Assembly (NCBI GenBank): GCA_913050175.1
Contig: CAJXAF010000006.1
Coordinates: 1-34,538 of the forward strand
Direction of reading: 5' to 3'
DNA from: an uncultured bacterium
GTDB lineage: Bacteria; Omnitrophota; Gorgyraeia; Duberdicusellales; 4484-171
Length of the DNA stretch: 34,538 nucleotides
In this document: in pieces, positions 25,935 through 34,538 of the stretch
Position numbering within the stretch: position 1 is the first letter of the stretch
Layout: each line of letters opens with the position of its first letter
Notes under the pieces: model-generated
The model's input: only the letters and a program-made list of their open reading frames with translations
What the model was told of the DNA's origin: nothing
The model's database searches: none
Program-made: the position numbers and the translations under genes

Positions 25935-26096
25935 ATGAAGGAATTTACTGTAAAAATAAAATACGATAACGAAACTGCCTCTTTTAGCCACAAAGATGTC
26001 TACTGGGCAATGACACATATATTTGGTATTAATACTAATTTTGAAGTCTCAGTGGTTCCTAAAACAAGCGCATCCAACAATAAACAAAATAAATAA
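25935..26096 (+). CDS. Small hypothetical protein, 53 aa
   Basis: Not in the ORF track (too short). MKEFTVKIKYDNETASFSHKDVYWAMTHIFGINTNFEVSVVPKTSASNNKQNK*; SD-like AAAGGTG 5 nt upstream; consensus promoter 121 nt upstream; only plausible plus-strand gene in the window. Confidence 0.65.
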   Translation: MKEFTVKIKYDNETASFSHKDVYWAMTHIFGINTNFEVSVVPKTSASNNKQNK

Positions 26097-26102
26097 TTTA
26101 GC

Positions 26103-27404
26103 CTATTGTTTTTGGCTCCAATAGTCGATAAGCTTATTTAGGCGTTTAATCACTCTTTCCTTGCCTAGAGTTTCTATAGTTTCAAATAATCCCGGGCCGT
26201 GTTTTGTGCCGGTTAAGGCAATTCTAGATGGGTGAACTAAAATTTTTAATTTTATGTTTAAATCCTCAGCTGCCTTGCGAAAGGTTTTCTCAATATCTTC
26301 CTTATTAAAATCACCAATCTTATCAAGGCTATCTCTTAAAAAACTAACCTCTTTTATTAAGGAGTTATCGAGAATTTTCTTAGCCTCATCGCTATAGATA
26401 ACTTCATCATTAAGGTATGGTTTTAGGGCAGTTAATAAATCTGAGAGCCTTAAAGTCCTCTCTTTAAAAAGAGAAGCAAGCTTATTTAGATAATTCTTGT
26501 CAATACTTTCAGGTAGGGCATTATTTTCTTTGAGGTAGTTTATAATTAAATCAGAAAAATCCTCAGTTGTCTTTTGTCTTATATATTCACCGTTAATCCA
26601 ATTGAGTTTATCTAAAGAAAAGGCAGCACCGGTTTTATTTACAGCCTTCATCGTAAAAATTTCTTTTGCCTCAGACAGAGAGATGATTTCCCGATTCTCA
26701 CCGGGAGACCAACCTAGAAGCATAAGATAATTAACAATGCTTTCCGATAAATAACCTTCTTGCCTATATTGACGGATTGAAGTAGCGCCAAAACGTTTTG
26801 AAAGTCTACCTCCCTGGCCTGACAAGATCAAAGGAACGTGGGCAAACTGGGGAGTCTTAAAACCTAAAGCTTTATACATTAAGAGTTGTTTGGGTGTATT
26901 GGATATATGGTCTTCTCCCCGAATAATGCAGTTTATTTCCATTAAAGCATCATCAATTACACAACTGAAATTATAAGTCGGTGAGTTATCACTTTTAATA
27001 ATTACTTCCTCATTCTTAGGTAATTCTTTAAATATGATCTCTCCTCGGATTAAATCATCAATTTTTACTTGATCAAAATTATATTTAAAAAAAACTGCGC
27101 CTTCTTTCTTGTAAGCACTGCCTTGATCAATTAGTTTCTTCGCATACTCATGGTAAATATCAAATCGTTCTGATTGATAGTAGATTTGGTCCCAATCCAT
27201 ACCCAGCCACTCTATGCTTTCTAGAATCTCATCTAAAAATTCTTTTTTTGACCGGGCTAGATCAGTATCCTCAATACGAAGAATCAATTCTCCCGCACAC
27301 TTACGGGCGTATAACCAATTAAAAAGACAAGTTCTGGCTCCGCCAATATGCAGATATCCTGTGGGAGAAGGCGCAAACCTTACCCGTAAAGTTTCTTCAC
27401 TCAC
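26103..27404 (-). CDS. gltX: Glutamyl-tRNA synthetase; start re-assigned to GTG at 27404
   Basis: RVRFAPSPTGYLHIGGARTCLFNWLYARK (HIGH region), RLSKRFGAT (KMSKS-type). The track start at 27437 lacks a clear SD; AGGAGG lies 6 nt upstream of GTG at 27404. Confidence 0.95.
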   Translation of the reverse strand: MSEETLRVRFAPSPTGYLHIGGARTCLFNWLYARKCAGELILRIEDTDLARSKKEFLDEILESIEWLGMDWDQIYYQSERFDIYHEYAKKLIDQGSAYKKEGAVFFKYNFDQVKIDDLIRGEIIFKELPKNEEVIIKSDNSPTYNFSCVIDDALMEINCIIRGEDHISNTPKQLLMYKALGFKTPQFAHVPLILSGQGGRLSKRFGATSIRQYRQEGYLSESIVNYLMLLGWSPGENREIISLSEAKEIFTMKAVNKTGAAFSLDKLNWINGEYIRQKTTEDFSDLIINYLKENNALPESIDKNYLNKLASLFKERTLRLSDLLTALKPYLNDEVIYSDEAKKILDNSLIKEVSFLRDSLDKIGDFNKEDIEKTFRKAAEDLNIKLKILVHPSRIALTGTKHGPGLFETIETLGKERVIKRLNKLIDYWSQKQ

Positions 27405-29343
27405 TATTAACCTCCTGAGAAAATTTGTTAAAATCAATATTGTATTTATCTAAAATCTTACGAGCATCTTGGTTGAATCCGGTTTTAAAATAAATTTTTG
27501 CCATAAGTTTCTGAGCCTTTCCTAAATTTTGCTTATAAAATATTGCCTTACGACAATACTTATAAGCATCGTTATAACTTCCTTCCTGATAAAGCATATC
27601 AGCCAGAAAAAAATAACTTAAAGCATGATCTGGCCTAATAGTTAAAACCTGGTTTAAAAAATCCCGGCTTCCTTGATGCTGACCTAAAATATATAAAACG
27701 TACCCCATATTAAAATGGCCCTTGATTGAAGGCTGATGGCTCTTTAAATTGCCAATTAAATTCAAGGCTTTTGGCTTAACTTTAGAAAAATCAACTACAT
27801 ACTCCATTAAAGAAGGATCTTTAATAAGCTGCTTTCTATCTACGAAAATAAGACCATCCCGGTTAAAATATATACAGATAAAACCCTTATCATAGAGCCG
27901 TTTAATTAGGGTTTGAGGTGTATCACGCAGATAACTTATTAGGAATCCTTCTAGCTTGTACTTTTCGATTAACTCATCAATAACTTTAATATCACCTTTG
28001 GAAGCTTTTACATAGGAGGAAAAAAAATCCTGGCCGTAAACTTCTGTACGGCCATCAATAAAAACTTTTCGCTGGGGATAAAAATTAAAAATTAAAGGCG
28101 CACCCATATTAAAAGTATTAAACATATTATCCGGTAAATCAATATTTTTTGCAAATTCTATTAAGTTTTCCGGGTAAACTTCTGATTCTAGTGACATAAA
28201 GTTTCCCCTAAGTTCAATCTCGCTATCCTTATTAAAATAAGAACGAATGTGTCGGGGTTTCTCTCTTAGCTCTGTAAATAAATTTATTGAAAATACAACT
28301 GTAAAAATAAGAAACCCCAGATGCAAGATTTTAAACCCTGACTCTCTAAGGACTCTCTTCTCCAGAGTCTCTTTAATATATTCGTAGCGATTAGCAAAAA
28401 TAGTTAAGACTATAGGTATAAAAAAATAAATATTCCTAAGGGCGTTAAAAGAAAATAAAGCAAAAGTTATAAACAACCCCGGATAAAATAAATTAAGGTT
28501 TTTCACAAAACATAAAGACAAAGCGCTCAAGATTAAAAGACCGACAAAGATAGACCTTTGAGGATAATAGCTAAAGGGACTTTTTAATTCCTGGATATTA
28601 TCATAAAAAATATTATTGGCGCCTGAAGATATCTGGCCGACTATGCTGAAAGGATAGCTAAGAGCAGCTTGAGGATGGGGAGTTATAAAAGAAGCCAAAA
28701 TTACCAAGAGAAAAATCAGCCTTACCTTCTTATAAAAATCCGCCTCATATGTTTTCTTATTGATTTTTCCAAGAATAAGATAAAGCAGTAAAATAAGCGG
28801 GCCCATAAAGAAAAATCCGTGTATATTTACCCAGAAGATCTGTATGATCGGTAAAAAGAATAGCAGTTTTTTCTTCTTAAAAATAAAAGGTGCCAAAAAG
28901 ATTATTAGAAAAAGAAAACTTACATTATCCGGCCGGAGAGTAAAACGCCTGATTGAAAGTTGCAAGCAGGCAAAAATTATCGGAAAAGAAAATACCCAGT
29001 CTGTTTTTAAGATAAAAGTTGTTAAGAGAAGAAAAGATAGAGAAAAAACCAATACTTTTAACAAAAATAATGCTTCCAACCCGGCAAATTTATGAACAAT
29101 ATATATTACGACCTGATATAACCACTCATGATCAACCCATTTTTGGCCAGAAGCAGTAAAAGAAAATACATCCTGGGTAGGGATTTGTTTCTCGGTTACT
29201 ATATGTTCGCCGGCTTTGATATGAAAAAGATAGTCAACCCCACCTAAGTTGGAGAAAGCTGACATCATCATATAAGAGAAAAAAACAAAAAAAACGAATA
29301 CCTTTGCCAATAGGGCAAGTTTATTTAAATGCTTAAATATCAT
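27397..29343 (-). CDS. Multipass membrane protein with C-terminal TPR repeats (GT-C-like topology)
   Basis: GGVDYLFHIKAGEHIVTEKQIPTQDVFSFTASGQKWVDHEWLYQVV followed by many TM helices; C-terminal TPR (GYVLYILGQHQGSRDFLNQVLTIRPDHALSYFFLADMLYQEGSYNDAYKYCRKAI). Confidence 0.75.
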   Translation of the reverse strand: MIFKHLNKLALLAKVFVFFVFFSYMMMSAFSNLGGVDYLFHIKAGEHIVTEKQIPTQDVFSFTASGQKWVDHEWLYQVVIYIVHKFAGLEALFLLKVLVFSLSFLLLTTFILKTDWVFSFPIIFACLQLSIRRFTLRPDNVSFLFLIIFLAPFIFKKKKLLFFLPIIQIFWVNIHGFFFMGPLILLLYLILGKINKKTYEADFYKKVRLIFLLVILASFITPHPQAALSYPFSIVGQISSGANNIFYDNIQELKSPFSYYPQRSIFVGLLILSALSLCFVKNLNLFYPGLFITFALFSFNALRNIYFFIPIVLTIFANRYEYIKETLEKRVLRESGFKILHLGFLIFTVVFSINLFTELREKPRHIRSYFNKDSEIELRGNFMSLESEVYPENLIEFAKNIDLPDNMFNTFNMGAPLIFNFYPQRKVFIDGRTEVYGQDFFSSYVKASKGDIKVIDELIEKYKLEGFLISYLRDTPQTLIKRLYDKGFICIYFNRDGLIFVDRKQLIKDPSLMEYVVDFSKVKPKALNLIGNLKSHQPSIKGHFNMGYVLYILGQHQGSRDFLNQVLTIRPDHALSYFFLADMLYQEGSYNDAYKYCRKAIFYKQNLGKAQKLMAKIYFKTGFNQDARKILDKYNIDFNKFSQEVNSE

Positions 29344-29357
29344 ACTTTAAATTAGAT

Positions 29358-29900
29358 TCACTTATCTTTATTTAAGATTAGCGATTGGCCGCGATTAAAA
29401 CCTTTTAAGTTTGCTGCTAAAACTCTTGTTTCCTTAAAAGTCTCTTTTAATACCTCGATTACAGTCTCTTTTTTAAGGATATTTTTCAAAGAAACGATTA
29501 TGCCTAAAGCGATATTATTGACTACTTTTATATTACCGCAATTAATCGCTTCTTTATTTAGGGGAAAACTTACAGCTTTAATACCTTGTTTTAATTTAGG
29601 AGGCTGGGCAAGGTCGGAATTTAAAATAAGCAAACTTGATTTTTTAAGCTTACTTTTAAATTTATCCAAAGAGGGTTGGTTCAATATAACTGCTATGTCA
29701 GGAGAGTCAATAAATGGTGAGGCTATGGGCTTATCAGAAATCTTAGTATAACAGTGGGCTGTTCCTCCGCGCATTTCAGCCCCGTAAGAAGGAATCCAGC
29801 TAACAAATTTACCTTCTTTAAGTCCGGCTCTGGCTATGATTTTACCTAAACTCAACAGCCCCTGACCGCCAAATCCAGAAATTAAAATATCTGCTTTCAT
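29358..29900 (-). CDS. 2-oxoacid:ferredoxin oxidoreductase, gamma subunit
   Basis: ILISGFGGQGLLSLGKIIARAGLKEGKFVSWIPSYGAEMRGGTAHCYTKIS. Confidence 0.93.
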   Translation of the reverse strand: MKADILISGFGGQGLLSLGKIIARAGLKEGKFVSWIPSYGAEMRGGTAHCYTKISDKPIASPFIDSPDIAVILNQPSLDKFKSKLKKSSLLILNSDLAQPPKLKQGIKAVSFPLNKEAINCGNIKVVNNIALGIIVSLKNILKKETVIEVLKETFKETRVLAANLKGFNRGQSLILNKDK

Positions 29901-29915
29901 TATATATTTTAAAAT

Positions 29916-30662
29916 TTATTCTTTAATAACGCCTAAAGGAAATTGTTTAACCATTTCTGTATTTATCCACTCATTTGACTGAACTGGATCAAGCCGCCAG
30001 ACAGTGGGGCAAGAACTAAGTATTTCAACCAAAGAAAAACCTTCCCGATTAAGCTGAACTGTAAAAGCCTTCTTTATATAGTTATATGTCTCTTTAACCT
30101 TTGCCGGTGTAGCTACCGATGAGCGGACAACATATTTTACCCCGTTTAGCTTTGCCAGCATCTCACTTATCTGTAAAGGCCAGCCTTGACCTGCCCCAGG
30201 ATCTCTGCCCTTAGGTGTAGTTGCTGTTTTCTGGCCAACTAAAGTAGTCGGTGCCATTTGACCACCAGTCATACCATAACAGGCGTTATTTATAAAAATA
30301 CAACTTATGTTCTCACCACGATTAGCTGCATGAATAGTCTCAGCTAGGCCAATGGAAGCTAAATCTCCGTCACCTTGATAAGAAAATACCAGCTTATCAG
30401 GCTGACAACGCTTAATTCCTGTAGCTACAGCTAAAGTCCTACCATGGGCAGCTTCACTGGAATCAAAAGCCCAATAATCATAAGCAATTACTGCACAACC
30501 GACCGGAGCTATAGCAATGGTATTTTCGGCCATATTTAACTCATCTATGACCTGAGTAATTAAATGATGTACGATGCCATGTCCACAGCCGGAACAATAG
30601 TGAGTATCAACTTCGTTGAGTGACTTTGCTTTTGCAAATTTTTTACTTTCTTTAATTGCCAT
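29916..30662 (-). CDS. 2-oxoacid:ferredoxin oxidoreductase, TPP-binding beta subunit
   Basis: HYCSGCGHGIVHHLI, SYQGDGDLASIGLAETIHAANRGENISCIFINNACYGMTGGQMAPTT. Confidence 0.95.
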   Translation of the reverse strand: MAIKESKKFAKAKSLNEVDTHYCSGCGHGIVHHLITQVIDELNMAENTIAIAPVGCAVIAYDYWAFDSSEAAHGRTLAVATGIKRCQPDKLVFSYQGDGDLASIGLAETIHAANRGENISCIFINNACYGMTGGQMAPTTLVGQKTATTPKGRDPGAGQGWPLQISEMLAKLNGVKYVVRSSVATPAKVKETYNYIKKAFTVQLNREGFSLVEILSSCPTVWRLDPVQSNEWINTEMVKQFPLGVIKE

Positions 30663-30671
30663 TTTTTACTC

Positions 30672-31733
30672 TTAGGTTTTTATTTTTTTCTTAATAAATT
30701 TAATTATCTGACCAACATCAGGAATGCCTCCCCCGGCCTTTCCTAAAAAATGAACTTCGTTTTTCGGTAAAGCTAGCCTTACATCATCAACCATTTGACC
30801 GAGTGATTGTTCAACTACAAATATTTTTTTTACGTCTTTACTAGTTTTCTTTAAACCCTTAACCGGGTAAGGCCATAAACTTATTGGTCTAAATAAACCT
30901 ATTTTTATACCATCTTTACGCAAAATATCTACGGCCTCTTGAATTAAGCGGGCTTGGGAACCATAAGCAATAACTAAATACTCTATAGCCTTAGACTTAT
31001 AAGTAGCAAATCTCTGCTCTTTGGCTTTAATTTCTTCCCACTTCTTCCTCAAATGCTCGTTATGCTCACAAAGAGCACCTTCTTTTAAGATTAAAGACCT
31101 TATTACTTTTGGTTTGCGCTTTCTTGCTCCGGTTAAAGCCCAGGTTTTTTGCGGTAGTTTTCTAGATATTGGATATTTTGTTTTTAAATTTAATGGTTCC
31201 ATCATCTGTCCGATTATAGCATCAGCTAAAATTAAACTCGGGGTTCGATAGTAATCAGATAAATCAAAGATAAGTTTAACTAATTCATAAGCCTCCTGAA
31301 CGCTCCAAGGCGCAAAACAAGGTGTAAAGTAATCACCATGACCGCCGCCGCGAGTAGCTTGAAAATAATCACTTTGAGAAGTTGCGATATTACCTAATCC
31401 CGGACCGCCGCGCATTACATTAATTATTACTGCCGGTAATTCGGCAGCAGCCAGATAAGAAATTCCTTCCTGCTTTAAAGATATTCCCGGGCTTGAAGAT
31501 GAAGTCATAGCTCTCTTGCCAGAGGCTGCTGCTCCAAAAACCATATTAATCGCAGCCAGCTCGCTTTCAGCCTGGATAAAGACTCGTTCCTGATCAGGCA
31601 TATGTTTAGCCATGTAAGCAATAAGCTCGTTCTGAGGAGTTATCGGATAACCAGCATAAAAATGGCACCCTGCCGTAATAGCAGCTTGGGCCATAGCTTC
31701 ATTACCAGTCATTAAAATATTTTCGCTTACCAT
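30672..31733 (-). CDS. vorB: 2-oxoacid:ferredoxin oxidoreductase, alpha subunit (VorB-like)
   Basis: GNEAMAQAAITAGCHFYAGYPITPQNELIAYMAKHMP, MTSSSSPGISLKQEGISYLAAAELPAVIINVMRGGPGLGNIATSQSDYFQATRGGGHGDY; closest recalled family is VorB. Substrate not provable from sequence. Confidence 0.85.
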   Translation of the reverse strand: MVSENILMTGNEAMAQAAITAGCHFYAGYPITPQNELIAYMAKHMPDQERVFIQAESELAAINMVFGAAASGKRAMTSSSSPGISLKQEGISYLAAAELPAVIINVMRGGPGLGNIATSQSDYFQATRGGGHGDYFTPCFAPWSVQEAYELVKLIFDLSDYYRTPSLILADAIIGQMMEPLNLKTKYPISRKLPQKTWALTGARKRKPKVIRSLILKEGALCEHNEHLRKKWEEIKAKEQRFATYKSKAIEYLVIAYGSQARLIQEAVDILRKDGIKIGLFRPISLWPYPVKGLKKTSKDVKKIFVVEQSLGQMVDDVRLALPKNEVHFLGKAGGGIPDVGQIIKFIKKKIKT

Positions 31734-31739
31734 TTTAAA

Positions 31740-32018
31740 TTAGATATTTTTTATCTCAAAAACTTCGATACAGCCGTCAGGACACATAAAAAAACAAAAG
31801 CCACAACCAATACACTTGGTTTTACTGTCAGTTATCGCAAAAACAACCCCTCTTTTATTTAGTTTAGAGGAAAATTTAAGATGCTTAGTAGGACAGTGGA
31901 TTATACAAAGGTTACAACTCTTACACTTATCTTTTGCTATCTTTACTTTGTAAGAGTTTGACTTTTTATTCATCTCTAAGCTGGCGGATGCTTTCTGGCA
32001 ATTTAAGTAATTGCTCAT
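31740..32018 (-). CDS. 4Fe-4S ferredoxin-type (delta) subunit of the oxidoreductase
   Basis: CKSCNLCIIHCP and CIGCGFCFFMCP: two 4Fe-4S motifs. Confidence 0.92.
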   Translation of the reverse strand: MSNYLNCQKASASLEMNKKSNSYKVKIAKDKCKSCNLCIIHCPTKHLKFSSKLNKRGVVFAITDSKTKCIGCGFCFFMCPDGCIEVFEIKNI

Positions 32019-32039
32019 AAAATTTAATTGTAAAAATAC

Positions 32040-33920
32040 CTATAGTTTCTGATATTGTTCTAAAGTTTTAGTCAAAACCTCTTTTACTCTCTCCACCAAA
32101 GAATTAGCGTCAAATTTATGAAAATTAAAAAGTAAATCTATCTTACCGGGAGGCGAAAACATATCAGGTAAGCCGACAGTAATTAAGTTGGCCTTATTAA
32201 GAAGCCCCTCTTTTTGATAAAATTCCATAACTGCACTGCCAAATCCGCAAGCCTTAACCCCCTCTTCAAGAGTAATAATTACTTTAAATTTATCGACTAA
32301 ACCTCTTAGCATGTCTTCATCTAAAGGTTTAATAAAGCGGGCATTGATTAAAGAAGCTTCTATGTTTTGATTTTTTAATAAGGCAAGGCACTGCCGAGAA
32401 ACCTTTACCATTGAACCTAAAGCCAGAAAACATACTTCACTGCCTTCGCTTATAATTTCTGACTTACCTAATTCAATCGGACTAACATTTCCCAAAGAAT
32501 AAGCCTGACTCCGGGGAAATCTAATGCTTACCGGAGAATCTAGATTAGTGGCAAACTCAAGCATATCTTCAAATTCCCGGCTGTCTTTAGGAGCCATGCA
32601 AATCATATTAGGAATAAGCCTAAGATAGCCTATATCAAAAACTCCGTGGTGAGTTGGTCCGTCTTCTCCCACAAGACCTGCCCGGTCTAAAGCAAAAACT
32701 ACACCTACATTCTGCAGACAGACATCGTGGATTATCTGGTCAAAAGCCCTCTGCAAAAAGGTTGAGTAAATTGCAACCACGGGTTTAAGGCCCTGCTTCG
32801 CCAGGCCGCTGGCAAAACCAACAGCATGAGCTTCAGCAATACCAACATCGTAAAATCTCTTAGGAAATTTTTTTCTAAATAGGTGTAAACCTGTTCCTTT
32901 AGGCATGGCTGCTGTAATAGCAACTATTTTTTTATTGGTTTTAGCCAGAGAAATTAATTTCTTAGCAAAAATTTCACTATAGGAATCAGTAGCTTTTTTG
33001 GGAGACTGTCCGGTGGCAACATCAAAGGAAGAAACCCCGTGAAAATTTTCCGGGTTTTCTTCAGAGTAAGAATAGCCCTTACCTTTTTTGGTAACTACAT
33101 GTAATATTTTAGGACCGGGTAAAGATGATACGTTTTTTAAAGTAGGGATTAAAACTTCCAGATTATGCCCATCTATTGGTCCAAAATAACGAAAACCTAA
33201 TTCTTCAAAAAATATTCCCGGAACAATTAAACCTTTTATAGATTCTTCAAATTTTCTGGCTTGCTGGACCAATTTCTTAGCCAAAGAAAAATTATCCAAA
33301 AATTTCTCCAGCTCATCTTTAAGACGATTATAAATAGGAGCGGATATAATCTTGGTTAGATGACTGCTTAAGGCGCCTACCGAGGGTGAGATGCTCATCT
33401 CATTGTGATTTACAATAATTAAAACATCGGTTTGTGAATGACCGCAAGCATTCAAACCCTCAAAACACATGCCTCCGGTTAAAGAACCATCGCCTACTAA
33501 AGCTACTGTTTTGTGGGATTTTTTCTTAAGACGGTTTGCCTCGGCAATACCCTGGGCCCAGGAGATTGCTGTAGAAGCATGTCCTGAAATATAAATATCA
33601 TGATTTGACTCATTAAAATTTGGAAACCCACTTATGCCTTCATACTGGCGAAGAGTAGAAAAAGAATCTTTTCTCCCGGTAATTATCTTATGGGCATAAG
33701 CTTGATGACCAACATCAAAGATGATTGAATCTTTGGGTGTGTCTAGACAGTGTTGCAAAGCTACACATAGCTCTACCGCACCCAAGGAAGAGGCCAAATG
33801 GCCTCCGTTAACAGATATGACTTTAACGATTAAATCTCGTATCTCTTGACTTAAGATTTTGAGTTCGTCTATCTTAAGTTTTTTAAGGTTTTTTGGTGAG
33901 GTAATTTTGTCTAAAATCAT
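32040..33920 (-). CDS. dxs: 1-deoxy-D-xylulose-5-phosphate synthase
   Basis: GGHLASSLGAVELCVALQ, FDVGHQAYAHKIITGR, VALVGDGSLTGGMCFEGLNACG, DRAGLVGEDGPTHHGVFDIGYLR. Confidence 0.98.
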   Translation of the reverse strand: MILDKITSPKNLKKLKIDELKILSQEIRDLIVKVISVNGGHLASSLGAVELCVALQHCLDTPKDSIIFDVGHQAYAHKIITGRKDSFSTLRQYEGISGFPNFNESNHDIYISGHASTAISWAQGIAEANRLKKKSHKTVALVGDGSLTGGMCFEGLNACGHSQTDVLIIVNHNEMSISPSVGALSSHLTKIISAPIYNRLKDELEKFLDNFSLAKKLVQQARKFEESIKGLIVPGIFFEELGFRYFGPIDGHNLEVLIPTLKNVSSLPGPKILHVVTKKGKGYSYSEENPENFHGVSSFDVATGQSPKKATDSYSEIFAKKLISLAKTNKKIVAITAAMPKGTGLHLFRKKFPKRFYDVGIAEAHAVGFASGLAKQGLKPVVAIYSTFLQRAFDQIIHDVCLQNVGVVFALDRAGLVGEDGPTHHGVFDIGYLRLIPNMICMAPKDSREFEDMLEFATNLDSPVSIRFPRSQAYSLGNVSPIELGKSEIISEGSEVCFLALGSMVKVSRQCLALLKNQNIEASLINARFIKPLDEDMLRGLVDKFKVIITLEEGVKACGFGSAVMEFYQKEGLLNKANLITVGLPDMFSPPGKIDLLFNFHKFDANSLVERVKEVLTKTLEQYQKL

Positions 33921-33936
33921 TTTACTTCAAAAATTA

Positions 33937-34302
33937 TTAGCCGGAACTCTTATCATCAATTATTTTTTTAACCATGTCATTTATTTTTTTCTGGTCTTTA
34001 TCTTTTATTTGGGAAAATTCTATTCCCGTATCATAAAGAGTAGACTCATCAATGCCTGGAGTCTTTTTTTCAAGAACCCAGACTATCCTTGCTTGGCAAC
34101 TAATCGGCTCGCCATTTAGATGTAACTCTAAATTCACTTGGGCGTGAACATCTAATTTTTCCTCAATAAGCACCCTTACACCACCGGCACCAATGTCTTC
34201 AGTATGAGTAGCAATCATATGCTCTAAAGGAGTTTGTATGATTATCTTACAAGGAAAATTAGCTCTTACAAATCTTCTTTTTTCTGAACCTTCATAACCC
34301 AT
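33937..34302 (-). CDS. PilZ domain protein
   Basis: KRRFVRANFPCKIII...TEDIGAGGVRVLIEEKL...ARIVWV...YDTGIEFSQI. Confidence 0.85.
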   Translation of the reverse strand: MGYEGSEKRRFVRANFPCKIIIQTPLEHMIATHTEDIGAGGVRVLIEEKLDVHAQVNLELHLNGEPISCQARIVWVLEKKTPGIDESTLYDTGIEFSQIKDKDQKKINDMVKKIIDDKSSG

Positions 34303-34319
34303 AAATTTACCCTCTGGTT

Positions 34320-34538
34320 TTAATTCTGATTATCTTTTTTATACTCCACTCGTTTAATCGATAAAGCTTTGCCTGATAAATCATCTACCTCAATTAAAAC
34401 TCCTTGGAGACGCAGGTCAGCTTGCGCCAAGTTAAACCGTACCGGCAGATTCGTTACAAACCTCTCAATAATCTGCTGTTTTTCTCGTCCCAGGATTGAG
34501 TCACAACTACCGACCATACCTAAATCTGTAATATAAGC
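34320..34538 (-). CDS. Partial hypothetical protein (5' end beyond window)
   Basis: Frame stays open upstream of the track ATG (AYITDLGMVGSCDSILGREKQQ...), so the listed 65-aa start is probably internal. Confidence 0.5.
   Translation of the reverse strand, partial: AYITDLGMVGSCDSILGREKQQIIERFVTNLPVRFNLAQADLRLQGVLIEVDDLSGKALSIKRVEYKKDNQN

Noticed and set aside
1-34538. CRISPR array, rRNA, prophage, toxin-antitoxin or defence island
   Set aside because: No evenly spaced direct repeats, rRNA stretches, phage structural genes, nucleases or TA-type gene pairs seen.

Overview
AT-rich bacterial chromosomal window with about 28 protein genes, almost all on the minus strand. The lineage cannot be fixed from sequence alone; the gene content would fit an uncultured, Omnitrophota-like Gram-negative, which is inference. 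Reading from low to high coordinates: (i) a surface-glycan cluster with four sulfotransferase-fold genes, GT4 and GT2 glycosyltransferases, an O-antigen ligase/polymerase-like protein and a membrane-anchored sulfatase-fold protein with altered catalytic motifs; (ii) an ArsC / PhoU-like / Na-Pi cotransporter cassette; (iii) a secreted 809-aa coiled-coil protein with a C-terminal OmpA domain; (iv) a full moxR-DUF58-DUF4381-like-batA-batB-batC-batD-batE operon followed by htpG and preceded by a YkgJ-type Cys-cluster gene and a tRNA-Gln(CTG); (v) a degenerate PHP-like membrane protein and a DUF192 protein; (vi) gltX, a TPR membrane protein, a four-subunit 2-oxoacid:ferredoxin oxidoreductase, dxs and PilZ. 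The least explained signals are: a 53-aa plus-strand ORF, absent from the supplied track, with a consensus promoter and a leader that can form mutually exclusive pairings with its ribosome-binding site; a coiled-coil with alternating 67/60-aa repeats; a promoter-terminator pair consistent with a ~60-nt small RNA; a perfect 21-bp palindrome over a consensus -10 box; and a MITE/IS-end-like insert forming the N-terminus of the DUF192 protein.
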